Of a stretch of 64,000 bases of DNA, positions 29,535 to 38,689 are shown piece after piece. Source of the stretch: Rhodospirillaceae bacterium. Lineage in GTDB: Bacteria; Pseudomonadota; Alphaproteobacteria; Dongiales; Dongiaceae. A program made the translations under genes and the position numbers. The stretch's first letter is position 1; the number at the start of each line of letters is the position of its first letter. Below the pieces are notes generated by a model, which was not told the origin of the DNA, did no database searches, and saw nothing but the letters and a program-made list of their open reading frames with translations. The stretch lies in contig JADJQM010000003.1 of the NCBI GenBank assembly GCA_016712715.1, forward strand, positions 930,001-994,000, given 5' to 3'.

Positions 29535-30974
29535 CTAGCGCGTTTCGTTGTTGTTCAGATCATAGCGCCGACTCCGCAGGGTCCCGTTGACGGCGACGTC
29601 ATGCAGTTCCAGGGTCCCGGCATCGCTCGATCGCGCCAGCGCCGCTTGATTATCAATGTTGATGGCACCGCCATACATGTGGACGACGGGTGCCGTGCCG
29701 GTCTTCAGTCGATGCAGCATGATGGCACTTGTATCTCCACCCGCCGCCAGGATCGTATCGTGGATGACCAGTGTTCCCGAGGCCTGGATACAGGCCCCCT
29801 TGGTGCTGCCGCGTGTCACCGGGTTCCGGAAATGGCTGCGCCGGATCATATTGTCACCCTCGGACCACACACGTGCGCCGAACTTGCAGGAGTCGCTGCC
29901 ACTGTCCTCGATAAGCACCCTGGTCGATTTCAGGTCGAAGGCAGCGTCGCCCATGCCGCTGCCATGGCACTTGCGCAGGGTGATGTCGCTGGTTTTCCGC
30001 TCGCAGACAATGCCATCGCCTTGCACATAGCCCTGGCTGCCATCCTCCAGCCACCGTGCATTGACGGCATTCTTCAGGATAACGTCTTCGAACAGGATGT
30101 TCGCACCACTGCCGATGCTGATGAGCTGGCAAACGTTCTTGCCGCCCCCATCGATACCTTCCGCATCCAGGTCAAGGCGTCGGAAGACGGCATTCGACAG
30201 ATTGTGGAAGCGCGCGAAGCCGCGCATGATGGCGCGTGCGCGACAATCCTCCACCTGCATATCGCTCACGAAGGCGTTGCGGTCCGTTTCGATCAACCGC
30301 CCGACATTCCGGGCGTCGATGTCCGATATCTGCACGTCCTGGAAGCTGTTCGACCCGGTTTTGCGCGCGCGAAACTTCATCAACCCATCCGCCGACGTGC
30401 CTTCTACCTGGAATCCCGTCAGCCGCAGGTAAGAGGCACCATTGGTAAGGGCGAGGTAGCACGGAGACCCTTTCCTACGGGCAACGCGCTCGATCGTCCA
30501 TGGCACGCTGCTCTCGAAGGAGGGCGGCGCGGCATCCGCACTCTCCCCGACTCCTGCGCCCTCAAGGGCGCTGACCGTGATGGGATGCCCTTGGCTGCCC
30601 GACGTCTTGATCGCAATTTGCCCATGGTCGATGGCGATGGCCGTCCGGTCATCTTGACTGGCGCCGATCAGAAAGACGTCACCTGGTGCGGCTGTCGCCA
30701 GACCTTTTGACAGCCGGGCGACCGGCCAGGCATTTGGCCAGTCGGTTCCATCTTGCCGGCCAGCCCCGTTTCTGGTCAGTCGCTTGACGGATCTGACCGG
30801 CAAGTTGCCGCCGCTCTGAGCACCCGCCGATAACGGGATGCAGCATGCGCCCGCCGCCAGCAGCAGCATGCGGCGGCGCCCGATACCGCGAGAGGGCAGC
30901 ATAAGAGGTGACGCCTCGTCCGGCGCTGGCAGTGCCGTTCTCGTTCTTGCCGCCAAGGCTGCGTGATCATGCAT
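29535..30974 (-). CDS. exported right-handed beta-helix protein
   Basis: A 479-residue exported protein. The N-terminal region contains GIGRRRMLLLAAGACCIPLSAGAQ, a Tat-like signal peptide with the paired Arg before the hydrophobic stretch. The rest is a run of short beta-helix coils (ITVSALEGAGVG, YLRLTGFQVEG, VLIEDSGSDSC, GTLELHDVAVNG), the fold of pectate-lyase-like polysaccharide lyases and epimerases. It may trim or modify the polymer. No catalytic residues could be assigned. The ATG at 30974 overlaps the stop of the co-polymerase gene (TAATG), implying coupled translation. Confidence 0.8.
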   Translation of the reverse strand: MHDHAALAARTRTALPAPDEASPLMLPSRGIGRRRMLLLAAGACCIPLSAGAQSGGNLPVRSVKRLTRNGAGRQDGTDWPNAWPVARLSKGLATAAPGDVFLIGASQDDRTAIAIDHGQIAIKTSGSQGHPITVSALEGAGVGESADAAPPSFESSVPWTIERVARRKGSPCYLALTNGASYLRLTGFQVEGTSADGLMKFRARKTGSNSFQDVQISDIDARNVGRLIETDRNAFVSDMQVEDCRARAIMRGFARFHNLSNAVFRRLDLDAEGIDGGGKNVCQLISIGSGANILFEDVILKNAVNARWLEDGSQGYVQGDGIVCERKTSDITLRKCHGSGMGDAAFDLKSTRVLIEDSGSDSCKFGARVWSEGDNMIRRSHFRNPVTRGSTKGACIQASGTLVIHDTILAAGGDTSAIMLHRLKTGTAPVVHMYGGAINIDNQAALARSSDAGTLELHDVAVNGTLRSRRYDLNNNETR

Positions 30975-32695
30975 TACAGGATTGGCATAAGTCTGAGGTA
31001 GATAAACGAGGTCATAGCCACGGCAACAACGGTCGCAGCACTCGCCAGTCCGGCCATCCGCCAACGGCGCCAGCGGATTTCGGAACGCGTCATGATATAG
31101 GGGACGACGGCAAGCGGCATTTCGCCGAAGGCGGCCACAAGGCCTTTGGCATCATGAATCCTGCTATCGAGCAGATCCAGCACCAGCATGAGCGCTACTC
31201 CGGCAAAAAGGGACAGCAGCAGGCCGGCGGCACAGAGAAGTTTACGGTTCGGCGTAAAGGGAATGTCAGGGTATTGCGGCGGCTCGATGACCGCGAATGT
31301 CTCACCCTTGCTTTGTTGCTCCATGTTCTCCGCCACTTGAGCATCCGCTTCCTTGTCTTTGAAGCTTTGATAGCGCTGAAGGGCAGCAGCATGTTGTTCG
31401 CGCAATGAATTGTATTCGCTTTCGATGGTGGGCGTCTGCAGGATCCGTGCTTGCAGGTCCTCCGTATTCGCTTCAAGCGTGCCCAGGCGTGCCTGAATGC
31501 CACTGATCTGGGAATTCACATCGGCCAGCTGACCCTGCAACTGGATGTAGATCGGGTTGTCTGGCGGCCCTTGAGGCGCCGTTAGGACGGAGATCTGCGG
31601 GACGTCCTGCGCGCTGGCACTCAGCTCCTCGAGCTGTCGGCGGAGTTTTTGCACGTCGGGGTGCTGCTCGCCATAGCGCTGCTTAGCCTCGTTCAGCTTT
31701 CCCTGCAGAAGCTCGAACTTGGCGCGATCGAGCGATGCATTGTCCACCTGGCCCAGTTGGCCCTTGAGCGACGCGATCTGACGCTGCAACCGAATGACAT
31801 CCGGATGCTTGGCGCCGTACTTCGCCGACATGTCGCTGTATTCCAACTCCAAAGCCAACAACTGCGCCTGCGGCGTCGCGGGGCGGCCATCCGTGGTCAT
31901 CGGGGTATAGGGGCTGATCTGCCCCAACTGATTCTGCAGGAAGGACCTTTTCTCGGCCAGGACCTGCAGGTCGCTGTGGCTCTGAAGCAACTGCGACTGC
32001 GCCTGATTGAGCAACTGGGTGTTGAAGGTGAATTGCTCCGGCAGGCTGCCATTGTATTTCGATTTCAGCTCCAGCAGCTGCTTCTCTACGCGCTGCACAT
32101 CGGCCAGAAGCTTGTCGGCCTGTTCTGTCAGAAAGACCGTCGTCCCCGCGGCCTTCTCCTGGCGCGAACGATCGTTCTCTGCCAGATAGATGTCGGTTAG
32201 CCGATTGGCGACCTGCTGGGCGATGCTCGGATCGCCATGGTCGAATGACAGGGTGAAGGCGATGGTCGCCTGATTCTGTGCCTTGGCACGATTCTGCGGC
32301 GACCCAGAGAGGTTCGCACTGACCACTTCCAGCAATACCTTGTTGCGCATCATGGCGACGATTGCCGACCGCGGCAGTTCCAGCTGCAGGGATCTGTAAA
32401 GGCCGAATCGATCGATGATCTCGTTCAGATGCTGGCTTGTCATGACCCGCTGCTGAATGACCTGAAGTCGATCATTGGCAAAGGTCGACACGGTGGATTT
32501 GACCAGGTCGGCCGGCACGTCCGGCTCTTCAATGAGAATTGTCGCCGTCGACCGATATGTCGCGGGGAGGCCGGCAACGATCACGACAGTGGCGATGATA
32601 CCAGCCACGACGACGCCGATCCCGTACCATTTCCGGCGGCGCAGGATGCCGAGGATATCTATGTTGATGAGGCGATCATCTGTTTGGGTTGTCAT
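30974..32695 (-). CDS. polysaccharide co-polymerase (Wzz/GumC family)
   Basis: The chain-length determinant of the locus (about 573 residues). The start at 32695 (MTTQTDDRLINIDILGILRR) is preferred, with GAGGAC upstream. The first membrane segment is GIGVVVAGIIATVVIVAG, followed by the Wzz motif TYRSTATILIEEPDVPADLV. Long periplasmic coiled coil follows (VQRVEKQLLELKSKYNG; LDRAKFELLQGKLNEAKQRY). PQYPDIPFTPNRKLLCAAG leads into the second membrane segment. No fused kinase is present; the kinase-like protein at 22.6 kb is separate. Confidence 0.9.
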   Translation of the reverse strand: MTTQTDDRLINIDILGILRRRKWYGIGVVVAGIIATVVIVAGLPATYRSTATILIEEPDVPADLVKSTVSTFANDRLQVIQQRVMTSQHLNEIIDRFGLYRSLQLELPRSAIVAMMRNKVLLEVVSANLSGSPQNRAKAQNQATIAFTLSFDHGDPSIAQQVANRLTDIYLAENDRSRQEKAAGTTVFLTEQADKLLADVQRVEKQLLELKSKYNGSLPEQFTFNTQLLNQAQSQLLQSHSDLQVLAEKRSFLQNQLGQISPYTPMTTDGRPATPQAQLLALELEYSDMSAKYGAKHPDVIRLQRQIASLKGQLGQVDNASLDRAKFELLQGKLNEAKQRYGEQHPDVQKLRRQLEELSASAQDVPQISVLTAPQGPPDNPIYIQLQGQLADVNSQISGIQARLGTLEANTEDLQARILQTPTIESEYNSLREQHAAALQRYQSFKDKEADAQVAENMEQQSKGETFAVIEPPQYPDIPFTPNRKLLCAAGLLLSLFAGVALMLVLDLLDSRIHDAKGLVAAFGEMPLAVVPYIMTRSEIRWRRWRMAGLASAATVVAVAMTSFIYLRLMPIL

Positions 32696-32733
32696 GGCGT
32701 CCTCTATATGGGCTCGGTGCGATCCTGGTGCCG

Positions 32734-34344
32734 TCAAGGCAGGAATCGCGGTAGCAAGGGTGTTGCTTCACGCACAAAATTTCCAAGGATCAGATCCGCG
32801 GCGGCAAAATCGCCATTTTCGATCGGCGTGATAAATCGCACCAGCGCGCCATCACGGCGATTGTCGATGACTGCATTGGCAAAGAGGCGCGCCTTGGCGA
32901 GGTATTCATTGGTTTCCACCACGCCACCTTCTACGAACCAATAATAGACGAGTTGACGCCGACTGCCCTGGGCAATGACCAGGCGGTTTATCGGCACGCT
33001 GAGCATGCTGTTGCCTGTGTCGACCGGCAAGCTGATGGTGTCGAGACTCTCGATCTGCCAACCACCCCCGGGGATGCACACCAGCGGGGAATGGGCGGCA
33101 CTCCCGCTGTACTGCGACTGATAGTAGGCAACCCACAGGTTCACGACCGTGTTGTCGCCCTGGGCAAAATTGAGGCTGAGATGATCCGTTGCATTCAGCG
33201 CCGCCAGAGATTCCGGGTCCACCAGGAATTCGAAACCGGTCCAAACACCAATCTGCCTGGGAAACAGGCTGAACTGTGTGCGGGATGGCGCCGCATCCAC
33301 GCGGGTCCCGATCGACGCGATGGTCACGATCGTCAGCACGCAAAGGCCGACAGCCCATCGGCTTGGCCACAATTTGTGTCCGGATGCGACCAGATGAGCG
33401 TCCGGCATGGTGGATCGCCCTTTCGGCAGATCCAGATCCAGCCGCCGCAGCAGGGAACGGTCACCGCTACCGATGAAGCAGAGCATCTTCATTTCGACGA
33501 ATAGCAGAAAGAGGCAACAGCAATAGACCACCCAGCCTTCAAACTCGTGGAAAAACCCCTGAGCGGCCTCAACACCGAAACGATCCACCAGCACGCCGGT
33601 CACGGCAATACGAACAATGTTCATGGCAATCGTGATCGGAACACTGGAAAGGAAGATCACCGCGCGCTTGGCCGGATGTCCCATGAACAGATAGGCGCAG
33701 AGGAAGGAGAAGGCGGCCAAGGGAAAGAGATATCTGAGGCCGCTGCAGGCCTCTGCGACCTGAAGTTTGATGGTCCCGAGGTCGATGACATTGCCCTCGC
33801 GCAGCACGGGTATGTTCATGGCCCGGATGATCGCCACGGCACCCACGGACGACACCATCTGCAGGGCCGAGGTGAGAATAACCTGTATGGCATTGGCCAT
33901 CGGCAGACCAAACAGCAGGAAGACCAAAGCGGGCCAGACTTCCCTGGCACGCGCTTCGCCTTGCCAGGCAATGAATATGCCGATGAGCGTCAGGAACAGG
34001 CCGACCTGTCCGGGAAAATGCGTCCGGCTCAAAAACTCCAGCAACCCCAGGAGCAGGCCGACAAGCACAATTGCCAAACCCCACCATCCGCCGGTGTAGC
34101 CAGCCGTGCTTCGTGCCAGGTCACGCCACAGCATCAGCGTGACCAGAACCGGTATCAATGGGCCGTAATTGTACTCAGGGGAGTTCATCCAGACATCGAC
34201 CGTGTCAATGATCGACGTGCGAAAGATGATGGCGATCAAGGCGACGTTCACGGCTGCAAGTAGCCATGGCGTGATCGGCCACAGGAACCGAGCGCGCGGA
34301 TATCTCCGATCCGCAAGTGCCATACTTGAGGAGCCGGCTACCAT
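32734..34344 (-). CDS. exosortase with fused EpsI domain (XrtD type)
   Basis: A 536-residue inner-membrane exosortase that should process VPLPA/PEP-CTERM substrates. The N-terminal part has about eight membrane segments with the catalytic Cys in VAEACSGLRYLFPLAAFSF, the conserved Arg in AMNIVRIAVTGVLVDRFG and His in GFFHEFEGWVVY. After about residue 290 comes a periplasmic EpsI-like domain: FSLFPRQIGVWTGFEFLVD, LWVAYYQSQYSGSAAHSP and CIPGGGWQIES. This fusion is typical of VPLPA-CTERM exosortases. It lies 38 bases upstream of the co-polymerase gene. The start at 34344 has AGG in range; 34323 is an alternative. Confidence 0.92.
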   Translation of the reverse strand: MVAGSSSMALADRRYPRARFLWPITPWLLAAVNVALIAIIFRTSIIDTVDVWMNSPEYNYGPLIPVLVTLMLWRDLARSTAGYTGGWWGLAIVLVGLLLGLLEFLSRTHFPGQVGLFLTLIGIFIAWQGEARAREVWPALVFLLFGLPMANAIQVILTSALQMVSSVGAVAIIRAMNIPVLREGNVIDLGTIKLQVAEACSGLRYLFPLAAFSFLCAYLFMGHPAKRAVIFLSSVPITIAMNIVRIAVTGVLVDRFGVEAAQGFFHEFEGWVVYCCCLFLLFVEMKMLCFIGSGDRSLLRRLDLDLPKGRSTMPDAHLVASGHKLWPSRWAVGLCVLTIVTIASIGTRVDAAPSRTQFSLFPRQIGVWTGFEFLVDPESLAALNATDHLSLNFAQGDNTVVNLWVAYYQSQYSGSAAHSPLVCIPGGGWQIESLDTISLPVDTGNSMLSVPINRLVIAQGSRRQLVYYWFVEGGVVETNEYLAKARLFANAVIDNRRDGALVRFITPIENGDFAAADLILGNFVREATPLLPRFLP

Positions 34345-34362
34345 GGCGCGCCTACGCTTGTC

Positions 34363-35472
34363 TCAACCCGCAGCAAGACCGGCATATACCCTCTGTGTGG
34401 CTTTTGTTATGGCATCCCAGTTGAATCGACGCCCGATATCCGCGCCATCGACCCGGTATGCGGCATAGTTCTGCGTCAGTTTTTCGGCCAGTGCAGCGGG
34501 ATCGGCGCTCTTGAAGTAATTTCCGGGCGCGAGGCCGATGTCGAGATTGGCCTGAATGTCGCTGAGCAGTACTGGTATGCCCAGATTGGCGGCCTCCAGG
34601 GCCGCGATCGGCAATCCTTCATGCGTGGAGGGCAACACAAACAAGGCGGCGTTCTGATACAGGGTCCGAAGCATTCCTTGCTTCTGGAAACCGCAGAAGA
34701 TGACCTGGTCGGAGGCCAATGCCATGAGCGAGCGCGAATACGCATCCTCGTGATCCGCCTTGCCGGCGATGACCAGTTTCCGGCCTGGCCTGGCCGCATT
34801 GAAGGCGGCGATCAGGAAATGGAACCCCTTTTCGGGCACCAGGCGTCCGACCGCCAGTATGTAGTCGCCCGCCTTGAGGCCAAGAAGCTGCAAGCGCGCG
34901 CCTTCGTCCATCGACGTCGCATCCGGCACCAGTTCGGTGGCGCCGTTCGGGATATACTGGATTCTGGCTTCATGATGCGGGTTCCGGCGACGCAGATTGC
35001 TGGCGACGGATCGCGACACGACGATCACCTGATGTGCGGCGTGGATTGCGCATTGCTCGCCCAATCGCAGGACAAGTCTTGCCAGCCGGTTCCACTTGGC
35101 ACGGTTGAAATCCTGGCCATGATGCGTCACGACCAGTTTCATCCCGAACAGCCGCGCCAACGGACCAAGGAGGGCCGGACCGATTCCATGGATATGCACC
35201 AGATCTGCGTTGACCACGAAACGCGCATAAAGGACAGCCATGACGGTGTTGCTGATGGCCTCGAAGTATTTGTTGCGCGCCGCCGGCAGGGATACCACCT
35301 TGATGCCGCGATACTCATGGGTGCCGGCCGCGATGTAAGGGTGCCGGCCGAGGACGGTAATGTCATAGGGCGCGCCGAGATGCCCCAGCCGGGGGAAAAG
35401 CTGTTCGCAATGCGATTCAATACCGCCCATGACTCCGGGAATCCCCCGCAACCCCATCACGCATATCTTCAT
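34363..35472 (-). CDS. glycosyltransferase family 4 (rhamnosyl/TuaH-like)
   Basis: An intact GT-B glycosyltransferase of about 369 residues. The start at 35472 gives MKICVMGLRGIPGVMGGIES, the usual N-terminus of the GT4 subgroup with GIPG--GG-E. HIHGIGPALLGPLARLFG, TVHHGQDF-like VTHHGQDFNRAKW, LAVGRLVPEKGFHFLIAAF and LPSTHEGLPIAALEAANLGI follow. It is the first gene of the leftward exosortase-co-polymerase-beta-helix transcript, 18 bases before the exosortase. A longer in-frame start at 35589 is not supported by similarity. Confidence 0.9.
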   Translation of the reverse strand: MKICVMGLRGIPGVMGGIESHCEQLFPRLGHLGAPYDITVLGRHPYIAAGTHEYRGIKVVSLPAARNKYFEAISNTVMAVLYARFVVNADLVHIHGIGPALLGPLARLFGMKLVVTHHGQDFNRAKWNRLARLVLRLGEQCAIHAAHQVIVVSRSVASNLRRRNPHHEARIQYIPNGATELVPDATSMDEGARLQLLGLKAGDYILAVGRLVPEKGFHFLIAAFNAARPGRKLVIAGKADHEDAYSRSLMALASDQVIFCGFQKQGMLRTLYQNAALFVLPSTHEGLPIAALEAANLGIPVLLSDIQANLDIGLAPGNYFKSADPAALAEKLTQNYAAYRVDGADIGRRFNWDAITKATQRVYAGLAAG

Positions 35473-35620
35473 CCTGGTCGGTTTATCCGACAATTTTCGA
35501 CCCAAGTTGATGTTCCTGTTCGCGATGACGTCATGGATTTCTAGGCAGCGTCGCAGTCGCGGCTGAGTCTGCCAGCGTAGCGGCGGCAAGATAGCAGTGG
35601 CCGATGCAACCCCAATACCC

Positions 35621-35635
35621 TCGGAAACTACTCAT
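35621..35635 (+). promoter_or_regulatory. candidate operator copy 3 (TCGGAAACTACTCAT)
   Basis: Lies in the divergent gap between the GT4/exosortase transcript (start 35472) and the VWA gene (start 35815). A second copy in opposite orientation follows 47 bases later. The pair could serve both directions. Confidence 0.55.
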
Positions 35636-35682
35636 CCGGTGGTTTTCTCCGCATCCAGGTGAACAGGCGAAGCGCTTGGTCG

Positions 35683-35697
35683 CTAAGTATTTTCCGA
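35683..35697 (-). promoter_or_regulatory. candidate operator copy 4 (inverted)
   Basis: Reads CTAAGTATTTTCCGA on the plus strand, the reverse complement of TCGGAAAATACTTAG. It is 118 bases upstream of the VWA start and inverted relative to copy 3, with start-to-start spacing of 62 bases (about six helical turns). Confidence 0.55.
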
Positions 35698-35814
35698 CGC
35701 TATCGCCATCGGTCGCTTGCCGCGCTCTATAGGGTCAACACGCATAGTGTCGTGGCGCTGGGCGCCGTTCGATGCGACGGCGCAATTGGAACCTTGGTGA
35801 TTTTGGAGTTGAGC

Positions 35815-37623
35815 ATGCAGTCCGATAACATCGCTGGATCGTCTGACCATTTCGAGGACGGCTTCCTCGAGGAAAACAGCGAACGGATCTATCTCACGCA
35901 AGCTGGCAACGCCGTCTCTCAGGGTGATGAAACGGCAGACCAGCGCATCATCCACATCCCGGTGGTGCCTGGTGAAACAGTGCAGCTGCCCTTTTCCAGC
36001 GACAATCTCTATGCCCGGCTCGCCGACGACAGCAGCAATCTGGCCATCAGATCCGGCGACGTGACCGTCATTCTGCTCGGATATGCCGATGCCATGCGGA
36101 CCAGTCCGATCGTTGTCATGGCGTCCGACGGAGCAGAAGTCGATGTCCCATTCGTCCTGGCGGCGACGGATCCCACGATCGATATCGTGACGGCGGGTGG
36201 GCTCGCGGCAGGCGATCTCGGCACCGGCGCGGACAATACCGGCAGCATCTTCACACCCTACGATCCGGCACAGGGAATCGGCGGTTTCCAATCGGTGGGC
36301 GGCCTCGATCCGACCGAGCTCAATTATGTCCTGGTGGAGCGGAGAAACCTCTTCCTGGAACCGGAGGACGAAGCCACCGCATTGATTGGCGCCGGCCAGG
36401 ATTCTGTACCCGTCAATCTCAACGACTCCCGCAGCGGCAATGAGAATGTCACCCGCAACGCCAATATCATGGTCGTTCTGGATGTCTCCGGCTCGATGAA
36501 CGAGGATGCCGATTCCGGTACGGCGGGTATCCAGACCCGGATCGCGATCGCCCGGGCCGCGCTGACGAACCTGCTGCATACCTATGACACGCTGGGCGAA
36601 GTACGAGTCACCGTCGTGGCTTTCGGCACGGGCGCGGTCGTTCACTTCGCCTGGGGCAGCGTCGCGGATGCGATCGACTCACTCGGCACGTTGGTGCCAA
36701 AGGACCTCACCAATTACGCCGCGGCCCTCGGCATTGCCGACGACGCCTGGATGGCCGGCGGCAAGCTGACGGGCGATACGGACAACATCGTCTACTTCCT
36801 GTCGGATGGAAAACCGACCGCGGGCGGTGGCTTTGGCAACCATCTCACCGCGGCCCAGAAAACTGACTGGAACATCTTCCTGGAAGATCCCTTCAATGCG
36901 ATCGACCATGTCTACGCCGTCGGCATTGGCGACAGGATCGGGACGGAGGCAGACCCCGATTCGGACCTGGTCAATGTCGCTCGGCCGGACGCAAATGATC
37001 TCCCGCCGGGTGACGTGCTATACATCGTCGACCCGATGGATCTGGCGGAACGGCTGGTAGACACCGTTGAAGGGGTGACCTTATCCGGCAATGTCCTGAC
37101 CGGCGTCGATACCTCCGGCGTGGGTGATTCCGGTCAGCCTGGGCAACCGGATACCGCCGGCACCGGCGCCACCTATATCTATACCTTCACACATGAAGGC
37201 TCAGCCCTGTCTTTCGACGTCGCGTTCGGCCGCGACAGCTCGACCGACGCGCCTGTGCAAATCGGCGGCGACGGCCAGAATGTCTCGATTTCCGGCATGG
37301 ATGTCTCCTTCGACACCGAGCATGGTCGCATGACTTTCCATTTCGATACCGGTGCCTACACCTTTACGCCGGGGGAGGTCTCCGCCGATACCGATGTTGC
37401 GTTCCACTACGGCACGCGGGATGAAAACGGCAATACCGACATGCCGGGTGGCGTCGACGCTGACGGCCCGGCCGGCGGCGGCGATCTGGTGATTTCGATT
37501 GCCGACAGCGACCCTGCCCCGGCATCTGCCCGCACCCAAGAGTCGGCTGAGATCTTTGTCGCGGGCTTTCCCTTCCCGACTGATCAAGATGTTGCTCTTC
37601 TCACCACACCGGAACTCGTGTGA
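35815..37623 (+). CDS. von Willebrand factor A domain exported protein
   Basis: A 602-residue protein. The start at 35815 (MQSDNIAGSSDHFEDGFLEE) has GGAG seven bases upstream; a start at 35659 would put two operator-like sites inside or next to the gene. The VWA domain (about residues 215-420) carries an intact MIDAS (NIMVVLDVSGSMNED) plus DNIVYFLSDGKPTAGGG. The N-terminal module has PGETVQLPF, then FTPYDPAQGIGGFQSVGG, a segment shared with the RTX protein at 48-50 kb. No classical signal peptide and no RTX repeats were seen. The shared module suggests type I secretion, but that is inference. Confidence 0.8.
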   Translation: MQSDNIAGSSDHFEDGFLEENSERIYLTQAGNAVSQGDETADQRIIHIPVVPGETVQLPFSSDNLYARLADDSSNLAIRSGDVTVILLGYADAMRTSPIVVMASDGAEVDVPFVLAATDPTIDIVTAGGLAAGDLGTGADNTGSIFTPYDPAQGIGGFQSVGGLDPTELNYVLVERRNLFLEPEDEATALIGAGQDSVPVNLNDSRSGNENVTRNANIMVVLDVSGSMNEDADSGTAGIQTRIAIARAALTNLLHTYDTLGEVRVTVVAFGTGAVVHFAWGSVADAIDSLGTLVPKDLTNYAAALGIADDAWMAGGKLTGDTDNIVYFLSDGKPTAGGGFGNHLTAAQKTDWNIFLEDPFNAIDHVYAVGIGDRIGTEADPDSDLVNVARPDANDLPPGDVLYIVDPMDLAERLVDTVEGVTLSGNVLTGVDTSGVGDSGQPGQPDTAGTGATYIYTFTHEGSALSFDVAFGRDSSTDAPVQIGGDGQNVSISGMDVSFDTEHGRMTFHFDTGAYTFTPGEVSADTDVAFHYGTRDENGNTDMPGGVDADGPAGGGDLVISIADSDPAPASARTQESAEIFVAGFPFPTDQDVALLTTPELV

Positions 37624-37661
37624 CGCCGCCGGATGCGATCCTCATCTCCCGACACCCGGCG

Positions 37662-37676
37662 GTAGGTATTTTCCGA
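37662..37676 (-). promoter_or_regulatory. candidate operator copy 5 (inverted)
   Basis: Reads GTAGGTATTTTCCGA on the plus strand (reverse complement TCGGAAAATACCTAC). It is 75 bases upstream of the small helical protein starting at 37751. Confidence 0.55.
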
Positions 37677-37750
37677 TGGTGGCGCCCGCCCGTCATTAAC
37701 CTTACCCTTGTTCGCAACTTGAGACGCAATCTGAGCTGAGCGGAAATGCG

Positions 37751-37945
37751 ATGTCTATGATCCAGCACAACCCAATGGATTTGCGTGCCAAAGCCGCGGA
37801 ATACCGCATCAGGGCCGCGTCGCTGCGAGATGAAGATCTCCGCGGCCAGTATGCGGAACTGGCAAGCCGATATCAGCAGTTGGCGGAAAGAAGCACCGGC
37901 AATGGCGCACCACATTCGCAGCAAGACAATCTTCATTTAAGTTAA
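37751..37945 (+). CDS. small helical protein, function unknown
   Basis: A 64-residue charged, helical protein (DLRAKAAEYRIRAASLRDED, then YAELASRYQQLAER). It resembles the many short alphaproteobacterial proteins of the form LR-A---R--A----D--LR--L-ELA--Y--LA, whose function is not known. It has its own upstream operator-like copy and is followed by a strong terminator, so it is probably a single-gene transcript within the proposed regulon. Confidence 0.6.
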   Translation: MSMIQHNPMDLRAKAAEYRIRAASLRDEDLRGQYAELASRYQQLAERSTGNGAPHSQQDNLHLS

Positions 37946-38055
37946 CAGGCTGCCACCCAGCTTCACAGCGGGCCCTGGTGTCATCCTAACTGAGCGGTGT
38001 GTAGTCTCTCCCCGTTCCCTTCCCCCACAGGGCACGACGTGGCTCACCCGCCGCT

Positions 38056-38095
38056 AGACCGTCGGCCTCGCCCCGGAGGCCGACGGTCTGTTTCT
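38056..38095 (+). terminator. rho-independent terminator
   Basis: A 14-bp perfect stem (AGACCGTCGGCCTC / GAGGCCGACGGTCT, 38056-38069 and 38076-38089) with a GCCCCG loop, followed by GTTTCTT. It lies about 110 bases after the small protein gene. It falls in the 744-base gap 37946-38689, where the only other things seen are a doubtful ORF and operator copy 6. Confidence 0.75.
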
Positions 38096-38161
38096 TGATT
38101 CCGGCGAAGACTGAGCTGCCGATCACGGCGGCGTCTTCAGCGGCGAGCCCGCGCTAAGCGG

Positions 38162-38413
38162 TCAGCGCCCAGCATCTCCGCCAGCGCCGCCTTCATTGAT
38201 CCACACATCGATACGCCTGGCGAGGTCAGACCGACCCAGCGCGCCCTGCATTGGCGACGTTGCATGCCGACCGGGAACCAACACCTTCGCAGCCTGTTTA
38301 ACATCGTCAGGTTCGCTTCGGACCATCGCTGCTACCGACTGCATCTTTGCCTTTCTGAGTATGGCTTGGGGTCGCCCGTTCTGTTCCGATTGCAATCCGT
38401 GCCAATTGGTCAC
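38162..38413 (-). CDS. doubtful small ORF, hypothetical
   Basis: An 83-residue open frame (MTNWHGLQSEQNGRPQAILR onward). The inner part MQSVAAMVRSEPDDVKQAAK could be a better start. No recognisable family, no signal peptide and no clear ribosome site. It is listed only because the 744-base gap holds nothing else coding; it may be spurious. Confidence 0.2.
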   Translation of the reverse strand: MTNWHGLQSEQNGRPQAILRKAKMQSVAAMVRSEPDDVKQAAKVLVPGRHATSPMQGALGRSDLARRIDVWINEGGAGGDAGR

Positions 38414-38481
38414 AGCTCACCATTGCTGGTCGCTGCAATGCTCGGTGGCCATGTTAATTGTTACGTTCGCTGAAGCTAGGG

Positions 38482-38496
38482 CCGGAAACTACGCAT
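38482..38496 (+). promoter_or_regulatory. candidate operator copy 6 (CCGGAAACTACGCAT)
   Basis: The most divergent copy, still 13 of 15 identical to copy 3. It is 194 bases upstream of the CheB/CheR hybrid kinase start at 38690. If real, it suggests autoregulation of that regulator. Confidence 0.45.
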
Positions 38497-38689
38497 CTCT
38501 CCGCATGTCGTCTCCGCCATCTCGTCTTGCCAAGTCATTCTGCTTTGCATCCCCGGCCGCTGTTCACCTTGACAACCTGCGGTTGGGAGCACTTACTGCA
38601 GTGCACCATAGCAACCGGCAAGTCGACTCTCTAGCGAGGCTGGCACACACCTCCATGTTGGAGGAAACCCTTTAAAAGACAGTTGTGAA

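Noticed and set aside
35659..35814. Extended N-terminus of the VWA protein
   Set aside because: It would cover operator copy 4 and encodes an Arg-rich stretch with no family similarity; the ATG at 35815 has GGAG well placed.
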